The position numbers and the translations under genes were made by a program. Shown one piece after another: positions 1 through 64,000 of a stretch of 64,000 bases of DNA. The notes beneath the pieces were generated by a model, which worked only from the letters and a program-made list of their open reading frames with translations, was not told where the DNA came from and did not search any database. Where the stretch lies: positions 39,934,219-39,998,218 of the forward strand of contig ML679962.1 in the NCBI GenBank assembly GCA_007922225.1, given 5' to 3'. The stretch comes from Emydura subglobosa. Taxonomy: Eukaryota; Chordata; Testudines; Chelidae. Each line of letters opens with the position of its first letter. Within the stretch, counting starts at the first letter, position 1.

Positions 1-104
1 CAGTTATTTGGGAAGTATCTTCATACAGAGGTGGATGCATGCCCGCTCCTTAAAGGCACAGGGTGTGTTCATGATTAAGTACTGAAGGAGGGGTCAGCTG
101 CTGA

Positions 105-23162
<23,058 letters not shown>

Positions 23163-24490
23163 GTTGTCCAAATACCCTCTGTTATGAGGGATGTAGCATC
23201 TGTGGTCTGGATTCAGATGAATGAAATTTCCTCATACTCTTTTGTACTAAGGGACAGTTCAATAATTGTTTGTTACAGAACATTTCTTATTAAATTATCT
23301 GAATTGTGAATGACAAAATTTAGACAAAGATAACCTACTGAACTCCTGTGCAGGTCACTAATTACTGAAGCCAGGCAAAGGTTTATAATCTGGTTTACTT
23401 TCCATCATTCTTTTCAGATATACCCTGAAAACTATTTACAAATATTAGGCTGGTGTTTAAATGCTTTACAGTGACCTTTGATATAATTGTTAACTAGCCC
23501 ATGAATTTCTATAAGAAATAAGTAATTGAAGAAATATTCTACAAAAATGAGTGAATTTGATTTTTTTAACATCTACAGCAGCTGCTTTCCCTTTACTAAC
23601 GAGAAGGGCATGGTCCTTTATATTTTTTGAAATTTACCCCAAGTATTCAGAAAAAATTAGTCAAGCCATGAATGCATTCCCTGGAATTCTACCACAACTG
23701 GTTTCTAGGTCTCTTCGGTACTGCTTACCTGCCCTAGAACATCTTAATTCACAGGAAGAACAGGTCTTTTGAAGCTCCTTGCTCAAATTAGAATTTGTCC
23801 TGGAATCCATAAAAGCTAACCCAAGCCTTCATCCAGGAGTTACAAAGGAATTATCTGGGCTTTACTTGTGCTCTGAAATATCTGGGAGTTAGTTCACATT
23901 CTTGTCTTAATCAAATGAAGAGAAAGCATAGAACCATCTAGGAATGCTACAGAGCCGCCTGTCCCTCTGTGGTGTAGTTCATTGGATTAATTCTTAAATA
24001 GAGTCAAAATTCAGATGGATTCCTTATGTATGATTTTATTATAGGATGATGTTCTGTTCTACTGTCCCTGAGATTTTGTGACAGCAGATCCTTGTCTGTT
24101 TGTGTGTTCATAATCATCCTGTCCTGGTAATAATGTTGGTGCTCTTCCGGGACAGAAGGGAGGAGAATAGATCATGTTCAAAATGAAATGTAAAATCTGG
24201 TGCACTTAGCTACTGTAGTCTGAGTACTTAGCACAGTGATGCTAATCATACTGGCTTCCTTTAAAATCCTTATGTCATACGTGGAAAAATCCCCCTTAGG
24301 GACATATCCACAAATGGGGGTGGCCATACATGCACCCAGAATCATAAATGTTGGATTTCCTGACCTGTATTTAAATTCTCACCCTTTCACTTACCTTAAA
24401 AGAAACGTCCGGAGCAAGGTCCTGTGTTTATTTAATGTACATGTAATGTACCCCTGCTGTTATGTGAAATAAAGGTGTACCAGGAGGACA
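23163..24490 (+). other. TAF1: TAF1 3' untranslated region with poly(A) signals
   Basis: The sequence after the TAF1 stop is AT-rich, as expected for a 3'UTR. A variant signal ATTAAA lies at 23289-23294. A canonical AATAAA at 24468-24473 is followed by a GT-rich stretch (about 24490-24512), so the main cleavage site probably lies near 24490. A 73-codon ORF at 23551-23772 has no recognisable features and is taken as chance. Confidence 0.75.
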
Positions 24491-25519
24491 GTGTGATGCT
24501 CATGGTGTGACCTGTACCCCGCAGGCTGTGTGCCCTTCTCGGGCCCAGCCCATCTCCTGGTGGGGGATATATGATAGACGGGGACTAGAAGAAGCTGCCT
24601 GCGGGGCAGGGAACGGAGCCCGTGCGAACGACCCTCGTGGCTGGGGGTGGGGCTGGCGAGCCGTCATCTTCCTGTCCCCGACCACCAGCGGGGGGCGTGG
24701 AGCGCTGGGCCGCGCCCTGGACGAAGACAGACAAACACCACCACCACCTCACCTCACCTCACCAGTCACGAGCCTGCGCGCAGCGCCCGCTCTGGGGGGA
24801 GGGGGGGAGGGACAAGGCAGCGCTTTTCTCCCCTGCCCCGCCCACCCGCCCGGGCCGTGGTGCGAGCTCGCCTGGGCTCCGCCAGAGGGTCGCTCCTGGT
24901 GCGAGCGGGCGCTAGGGCCGGGCCGCGTGGCCTGGGGGCGGGGCTTGGGCGCCGCTGCCGTAGTCGCCTCTTCCCGGAGACGCCGCGCCTCTGCTGACGC
25001 GCACACAGTCCCGGATGTGGCCGCGGGCGTCATGTGCTGGGGAGAGAAAGTGGCAGCGAATGACGCATGCGCGTTGAGAGCTCGTTTGTCGCAATGGTCT
25101 CACGCGGAAGGATACTGAGAAGATGAGTGTACATTTTTTATAGGGTTCAACTGCTTTCTAATCAGGGAGTCCAGCGGAGGGAGGCGAGTGCGGAAATTAA
25201 TTCCAGACGAAATTCATCCCCCGCAATCGGATTCGATATCGCCTAGGATTCCTTTGCCTTTTAGGACTACTTTCTGGAAAGAAATAGGCCCGGTCGGAGC
25301 CCTACCCTGGCTGTCGTGTGGGCTGGTGGTTTCCTTTCCTCCGCCTCCGTGCCGCCATTTCTGGACTCTGGAGCCGCCGCCTTAGCGTGGAGCGGAGCTC
25401 GGACGGGGGAGAGGCGGTGCTGCGCGGTCCGTGCGACCGGACGGGACCTCTCCGCGCCTGGGGAGCTTCAGCCCGAGGCCAGGGTCGCCCGCACAGCCGG
25501 AGCCCCGGCGCCTCTCCCG

Positions 25520-58116
<32,597 letters not shown>

Positions 58117-58626
58117 ATAGAATCATTGAATATTAGGGCTGGAAGGGACATCCGGAGATCATCCAGTCCAACCTTCTGCCCAAAGCAGGACCAACCCCAA
58201 CTAAATCATCCCAGCCAGGGCTTTATCAAGGCAGGCCTTAAAGACCTCTAAGGATGGAGATTCCGCCACCTCCCTAGGTAACTCCATTCCAGTGCTTCAC
58301 CACCCTCTTAGGGAAAAAGTTTTTCCTAATACCCAACCTAGACCTCCCCCACTGCAATTTGAGACCATTGCTCTGTCATCTGCCACCACTGAGAACAGCC
58401 TAGCTCCATCCTCCCTGGAACTTCCCTTTAGGTAGTTGAAGGTCGCTATCAAATCCCCCCCTCACTCTTCTCTTCTGCAGACTAAACAAGCCTAGTTCCA
58501 TCAGCCTCTCCTCATAAGTCATGTAGTCCAGCCCCCTAATCATTTTTGTTGCCCTCTGCTGGATTCTCCAGTTTGTCCACGTTCTTCCTATGGTGTGGGG
58601 CCCAAAACTGGACACAATACTCCAAA
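58117..58626 (-). mobile_element. CR1 LINE 3' fragment
   Basis: It starts ATAGAATCATTGAATATTAG, then GGCTGGAAGGGACATCCGGA and CCAACCTTCTGCCCAAAGCA, the canonical CR1 3'UTR in reverse orientation, and continues to CCCAAAACTGGACACAATAC. It is one of the better-preserved copies here. Confidence 0.85.
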
Positions 58627-58663
58627 CAAAGCTTCTTAATATTTATTGCACATTCTTATGAAT

Positions 58664-58857
58664 AAAAACAACGGGAGTCCTGTAGCACTTTAAAGACTAA
58701 CAAATTTCTGTGGGCATAAAATTTCGTGGGCTGCAATCCACTTTGTCAGATGATGCAGCCCACGAAAGCTTAAGCCCACAGAAATTTGTTAGTCTTTAAA
58801 GTGCTACAGGACTCCCGTTGTTTTTGCTGTATACAGACTAACATGGCTACCCCTCTG
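58664..58857 (+). mobile_element. Penelope-like retroelement fragment, near-perfect palindrome (copy 2)
   Basis: Flanked by a 12-bp direct repeat ATTCTTATGAAT (58652-58663 and 58858-58869). The arm from 58664 (AAAAACAACGGGAGTCCTGT to GTGGGCTGCA) is repeated in inverted orientation at about 58756-58825, separated by ATCCACTTTGTCAGATGA. The right arm alone continues into GCTGTATACAGACTAACATG and GCTACCCCTCTG. It is the same repeat as 39959-40407, in the other orientation. Confidence 0.7.
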
Positions 58858-59989
58858 ATTCTTATGAATTATTTTCAAGAAGACATTTTCACATCTAGGT
58901 TCACATCTTACCCAAGTGCAGCATTTGCCGCTCTTTCTCCCCCTGAACTTGAGAGTCTGGAACGAAGACTTAGCAAAAAATATATATATTTGGAATAGAC
59001 CATGAGACCCCAGTTTGATCCAGGCCATTGGCCTCATCCAGCAGGCCAGTGCCCCCTCTGAGGACTAGCTCAAAAGACTTCTAAGTCTAAGGAGAAGGTT
59101 TCTCATGAGAGTAAGGGGCACACACAAATTAGAGACACACCTCCTTCATCCGAGCCTCTCCTGAAGAGAGAAGTGTCCTCCCTGACACCTTCAGAGTCAG
59201 GAGAGTTCTCATGCATGGGTGCTAAAGATTTCAGCCCAAGTAAAACTCTGCAAGAGGAAGTGGTGCGAAGGGGCATGGATCCATCTGTTCCAGCATTGGT
59301 TCCGACATCTAAAATGCAGGACAAATTTCTGCCAATGCTCCCTTCGATGTCCAGATTGAACTTGGTGCCAATACCATCATGGCCCCAGGGAGTTTCGACA
59401 TCCATTGTGACCAGGGGAGCACTAGACCTGACAGCTCCACCAATGAGCTCACCCTCAGGGCAGTCACTTACGTCTCCCCAGAAGACATTTTTTGCTCTCC
59501 CCTGTCCTCGTTCGCTTTTCATGGTTCCATCTTTATTCAGAGACAGTTACTCTGGAAGAAGAAGCTAATCTGAGGATGCAGAGCTGTTTTCCTGTCCTAC
59601 CTGCAAGCTTAAGTACCTGCTGATAGTCTGGGACCTGTTTTTTTTCATTGAGTCAGAAGCTCCACAGGACTACTCTCTCTACCTTACCAGATAGACATCC
59701 TGGGGGCAGAAGCCCTAAGAGATCAGGGTTCCATCCTCTTCGTCGACAAGACTTGCCTAGAGATAGGTGGTACCTAGTATCATGAGATATTCCCCCTCTA
59801 GTTGATCCTTTGTACTTGGACTCATGGGATCTCTACCCTAGGCACTGGGGATTGGTATATGAGCTTTATTTACTATCTACTGGTCAATCCGTTATTCAAA
59901 GCTGACCCAGATCTGACAGTTTCAGAAGCAATTTCATCATTTTTCCCAGATAAGGTGGTTTACACCATCTTCACAGTCTTCTGTTTGAT

Positions 59990-60236
59990 TTCAGACAGTT
60001 CCAGGAACTCCTTCAAAGGGAGATATCCAAGCTGCAGATACACCTTGAAGTAGTTCAGGACACCAGTTTAGATTGCTGGACATCTTGCAGCCCTCTGGGC
60101 CCAGGCGAGCAGCCACTCCTGATCAACAAGGCCATCATGGATCCAGCAAAAATGATGTGGCACACTCCCACCACAAAAAGGGCCAAGTGCTGCTTTGCCC
60201 CACCCAGGGGGGAGAATTCTATTCTTGCACCTACCT
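59990..60236 (+). pseudogene. DIRS gag of element D, first part
   Basis: FRQFQELLQREISKLQIHL then PAKMMWHTPTTTKRAK, equivalent to the VHQELLKRVASNLDL and KLAKAYWQTPASLSSTSKRAE blocks of A1 and B. An open frame at 59173-59568 upstream may be the gag N-terminal part, rich in Pro and Ser, but it is not recognisable on its own. Confidence 0.55.
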
Positions 60237-60239
60237 CTT

Positions 60240-61304
60240 CAGTGATAAGTGTCAACTGAGGGATCCAGGATGTAGCACCCAAAAACTGCTGCAAGGGTGC
60301 CAAATGTCTGGAGTGGTTCATGACTGCAAGTGCCAACCTCAGGGCAGACTGTCAAAAAATCAGGGCAAACACTCCAAACTGGTAGTATGTTCTGTAATAA
60401 GATTTCACCAGCCCCACTAACAAATGTGAACTTCTGAAGTACTATAACAGTCTTATCATGGTGTCACAGACTGTTCCCTTGGGCATTCCAGTCTATCTTG
60501 CCACCTAGGCAAGCTGGACTTAGTGATAAATGGTTACTTACATCAAAGATCACACAATATTAAGGTTGATCCCATCCTTAAGAGACCAGTCATTTATCCC
60601 AGGTCAATTTGTGCCTTAGACCAAAGATGATGCTCGCAGCCAATCCTATACTAAACTAAGGATTTATTAACTAGGAAAGAGTTATTTACAGGTTAAAGCA
60701 GGCAACATATATACCCAAATGAGTTAGTTTATGGTTCCAAAAGGGGACAGATGTAATCTGTCAGTACTAAGTGTCTTTTATGGCTAACCCAGGTTTACCC
60801 TGGGATCTTTGCTTTTTCTTTCTAACTCCAGCCCTGTGAGAGTCCAAACAGTAAAGATGAAAAATTTTCATATCAGCGATTTTTATTTCCTTCTTCCAGA
60901 ATTCAAGCTGATGGGATGAGCTTTTTCGCATATGGCACCTTCCTGGGTGTAAGAGGATCATCAACCCATTTGTTGTATCTCATGATGTTTCATGATGGCC
61001 TACTTTGTTTTGATAGTCCTGCTTGATTGGTGGGGGAACCACTCTTGCCTGGGTTCACAAGTCCAGAGCAGGCATTTTTACAGTTATAAAGCAAAACTTT
61101 ATAGCATGGGATACAGACGTTACTACAAAGATTAATGCATGCAGCAACTTACAAACATTTTCTAAAATCTAAAAAATAAACACATACAAGTCTAACACCT
61201 CAACAATACTAACATACAGATGAGCTGGTTTGGTTTCTAGCTATGAATTTGTCAATGCTCAGCTGATGCTTACAGCTTAGCAAGAGCTGACACCTGATCT
61301 ACCA
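60240..61304 (+). mobile_element. Insertion inside element D, possibly LTR-type
   Basis: It separates two gag blocks. A TGTCA at 60250 and TGACA ending 61292 could be LTR ends. On the + strand TTATAAAG (about 61083) precedes AATAAA (about 61175), an LTR-like order. Neither target duplication nor family was established. Confidence 0.35.
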
Positions 61305-61900
61305 GCATCAGAGTTCTATCTCTTGTGAAGAAAAGTTTTCTTCACCTCTTTTCAATTCAGGATTTCAAATTACCTGACTCTTCTAGCTAAATAAGATTTC
61401 ACCAGGTATATGAAGCTTTTTAGATTTTAAAGACAAACTTCCTAAGGAAGATAGAGCCCACTTCCAGCCCTCAACTGATGAGGACAAATTGGTGGCCAAG
61501 ACTTCCTTTCAAGCTGCAGTAGATGCTACAGAGACTGTGTCCGGAGGAATGGCTCTGGCCATTATGAAGATAAATTCCTGGTTATAATCCTTAAGTTTCC
61601 CTAAATTGATGCCAGAATACCATTCAGGATCTGCCCTTAGAAGAGATTAACTCTATCAATGAGAAGATGGATGAGTCTCTTCATTTCCTCAAGGACTCAA
61701 GGACAACTCTTTGCTCCTTGGGCATCTATATCCCTGCCTCTAAGAGAGAGAACTTCACAGGCAGGGATACAGCGTGAGACCACCACCTCAGCCCTTTTAC
61801 TGCCAGTGCTACCAGGATCCACCAGATAAATGACAGAATATGCACAGGCAGCTCCAGCAACATCCACTGCCACACCTCACTTTAACCCTCAATCAAAAAA
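61305..61900 (+). pseudogene. DIRS gag of element D, second part
   Basis: Broken frames retain an FQIT..LLAKYDFT-like block near 61360-61405, KLVAKTSFQAAVDATETVS near 61481-61540 and DESLHFLKDSRTTLCSLG near 61670-61724, matching QMDVKLHVLKDSRATLHFLG of A1. It shares the KLVAKxSxQAxVDA block with element C. Confidence 0.6.
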
Positions 61901-62099
61901 TTGCTGTTGATTAGAGTGAGACCCACATCCCTTTGTTGATGCCATATCTCTTCTCCCTCCCTGAGTTTTTTTGGAGGCCACCTTACCTAATTTGCCTGCA
62001 ACTGGAGGCCTCTAGCAACCAACAGATGAGTACTGAAAACTATTTATTGTAGCTATCTAATCAAGTTTCTATCAACTCTTACCCACAAACTCCTTTCCT

Positions 62100-62747
62100 G
62101 GTTCCTTTTTCAGGGACCAATCTCATGAAGAAATTCTCAGTCAAGAAGTGAACTCCTTTCTTCACCATGAAGCCATAGAAAAAGTTCCACCTCAACATCA
62201 GGAGGAAGCGTTCTACTCCCCATATGTAGTTTTCCAAAAAAATGAGGGTTGGAGACAGGTCCATTCTTGACCTACGCTGACCAAGTATATTCATCTGAAA
62301 ATTACAATTCTGCATGGTTACATTGGCATCAGTAATACCTTCCCTAGAAGAGGGCATGTGATTTGCAGCTCTCAATATGAAAGGTTCTTACTTTCACAAA
62401 CACATTCATCCCTCACAGGAGGCTCCTGAGGTTCCTGTTCAGTCAAGACCATTACCAATTCAGGGTCCTTTCTTCTGGGCTAGCCACAATTCCCAAGGTC
62501 TTCACAAAAGTTTTTTCAGTGGTGGCAGCTTGATGGGAAAAAATGCATTCACCCTCTTCCCATAGCTTGATGACTGGCTCCTAATTGGTACATCATATAG
62601 GAAATCCACTTGGCAACTTGTTCCGTTTCACCTGCTTCCTTCTCTTGAACTTTGTGTCAATGACTGGAAGTCCCTATTGATCATCCCCCCACAAGGTCCA
62701 TAAATGTGATGTGGTTGAGTCAGTCTACTTATCTAGAGATGCCATGT
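62100..62747 (+). pseudogene. DIRS reverse transcriptase of element D, remnant
   Basis: AFYSPYVVFQKNEGW near 62209-62253 corresponds to the FYSxYFLIPKxKGG motif. Later pieces (ITILHGYIG near 62298-62324; PIA*LDDWLL-like sequence with CTTGATGACTGGCTCCTAAT at 62567-62586; NDWKSLLI near 62660-62685) follow RT order. The catalytic LDDWLL sequence survives, but the frame is lost. Confidence 0.5.
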
Positions 62748-62753
62748 CAATGG

Positions 62754-63791
62754 TGTGATGAGTCTCCTCTCCCCCCTGCCCTCCCCCACACCTACAGACT
62801 GGGACTGGGGTACAGCTAGGCAGCCCAGGTTCCCTTTTACCTTGTAATGCTGATGTAAAGCCACAGACCTCAACAGGTAGTGTGCTTACACAGACATTTA
62901 GAGGCAGGGACACACCCAGCTATGTTATAGGAATGCTGTCCCTGAGCCACACTGGAACCAACCATGGATACAGGCACCAGCCAGGTCCCACAGCTTCCAC
63001 AGCTGTACAGTGCAAGCTCATTAATTAGTTCCCGCCTTACCCTCCCCCCAGTATGGAGAGAATATGCTACAGCTTTTGTTACTTGGAAAATCTCAGCCCA
63101 GTATCTTTAATCAGAAAAATAGATGTTAAGTGATTATAAGTGATAAGGGTAAAGAGACCAGAGATAGTTACCAAAGAAATAAAAATAAGTTTGCAGTCTA
63201 AGTTCTATAATACTGAACAGGATTTGAATTAGTAATGTCTCTCCCTTGTTAGCTGGTACAAGCAGTTCCTTAAATGCAGGCTGGTACTGCCTTTCATGTC
63301 TGGGGCTATCCTTTCCCCCTTCAAAAGTCCTTTGTCTTTCGGATGTTCCTTCAGGTATTGAGTTGTGGGAGGTGTGAAGCCAAATGATGTCACTCCCTCT
63401 TTTATAGTTTCCTCTAGCTTGCTAGAAAGGTCCATGCATGTGATGTCGACTCCATTGGACAAACAGTATGCTACTGTATATGTGCTCCCTCAGTGAAGTC
63501 TCTAGGCATGGCGGTTGAGAGAGCGGACTCCACTTAATGGTCCATCAGCACGTATGGCTACTCCACTGTTGTACCTGACTGGGTTGGGGGTATCCCATCT
63601 CACAGCATGTTCTAGTAACATATACAGCAGTATTTCATAACTTCACATACACTGGTAGCATATGCAATCCAACTGTATGTTAATGTTTAGCAGATTGACT
63701 TTTAAAATGATACTTCGCAAGGCATACTTCGTACAGAACATAGCGTGATGAATATGGGGTTTCTGGAGTGTTGCTTTCAGATAGTGTCACA
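62754..63791 (-). mobile_element. Solo LTR with 4-bp target duplication
   Basis: Ends TGTGATG (62754) and GTGTCACA (to 63791) give TGTGA/TCACA inverted termini. The direct repeat ATGG flanks it exactly (62750-62753 and 63792-63795). On the minus strand TATAAAAG (complement near 63400) precedes ATTAAA (complement of 63106-63111). A 4-bp duplication fits gammaretrovirus-like ERVs. No internal genes are present, so recombination between LTRs has removed them. Confidence 0.75.
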
Positions 63792-64000
63792 ATGGGTGCT
63801 GTCATAAACCAGGTCACCCATGGGCCCTGGGCTTGAGTTAGATTGTGCCTCTCCTGCCTCATGGACACGTGATGCCATTTGCCAGGCTCCATCTCCATTG
63901 TCTGCAAACCTAGTTTCTGTGCATCTATCTTTCTGTGCATCCCAGGGAGGGACTGCATCAATGCCAAAGTGACAGTTCTACCCAAGGTTCTGCACTCTTG

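Larger units (their letters stand above)
59000..64000 (+). mobile_element. DIRS-type retrotransposon D, old and interrupted, runs past window end
   Basis: Gag fragments at about 59990-60236 and 61305-61900, RT remnants at about 62100-62747 and connection-region remnants after 63796 keep DIRS order. Two blocks interrupt it: about 60240-61300 (unassigned, LTR-like) and 62754-63791 (solo LTR). Sequence decay is heavier than in A2 or B. Left end uncertain; no terminal repeat recognised. It lies in OGT intron 13. Confidence 0.6.

Noticed and set aside
23551..23772. A 73-codon ORF in the TAF1 3'UTR
   Set aside because: No domain, no splice context, and a length unremarkable for AT-rich sequence.
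24736..24765. CRISPR-like or regulatory array from the CACCT repeats
   Set aside because: A short simple repeat in a vertebrate CpG island.
59173..59568. 131-codon ORF that could be a host gene exon
   Set aside because: It lies directly upstream of DIRS D gag and has low-complexity Ser/Pro composition typical of the gag N-terminal part. No host family was recognised.
60396..61405. A 16-bp direct repeat AATAAGATTTCACCAG (60396-60411 and 61390-61405) that looks like a target-site duplication of a 978-bp insert
   Set aside because: The second copy lies inside native DIRS gag, and the 40 nt before it also read as gag. The insert cannot therefore start right after the first copy and end right before the second. 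It was treated as a coincidental or secondary similarity.

Overview
The window is nuclear DNA of a vertebrate. It carries the 3' end of TAF1 and the 5' half of OGT, head to tail on the + strand. This gene order is also found on human Xq13. CR1 LINEs are abundant, including the variant family recognisable at 49449-49845. DIRS-type tyrosine-recombinase retrotransposons, Penelope-like inserts, ERV-type solo LTRs and short transposons with GTCTACAC termini are also present. Together they point to a turtle, or less likely a crocodilian. This is inferred from repeat content, since the two genes are too conserved to give the species.

Layout. TAF1 occupies 1 to about 24490: ten coding exons (126-23162) encode the second bromodomain and the acidic C-terminal tail, followed by a 1.3 kb 3'UTR with AATAAA at 24468. 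A CpG island (about 24520-25620) holds the OGT promoter. OGT starts at 25520, and thirteen coding exons (587 codons of about 1046) run to 57661. They cover the whole TPR superhelix and the first part of the catalytic N-lobe. The rest of OGT lies beyond the window. No gene was supported on the minus strand.

The introns are largely built from transposons. DIRS elements occupy TAF1 introns at 1411-9705 (a composite of two copies) and 16285-19190 (internally deleted), OGT intron 12 at 50130-56410 (near full length, with inverted terminal repeats and an internal complementary region), and OGT intron 13 from about 59000 to the window end (an old copy). All are broken by stops, frameshifts or lost catalytic residues. 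CR1 fragments lie at 31640, 41025, 49449 and 58117. The one at 49449 runs into the splice acceptor of OGT exon 12. Two inserts with inverted ends (39959 and 58664) have clear target-site duplications and share an unusual architecture.

The most interesting non-repeat signal is in OGT intron 4 (35246-38242). The corresponding human intron is the detained intron by which cells tune OGT output. Here it holds CpG-rich islands in an AT-rich background, a perfect 14-nt complementary pair 815 nt apart, a second bipartite pair, and strong unused splice acceptors. This looks like a structured, splicing-regulatory RNA module.
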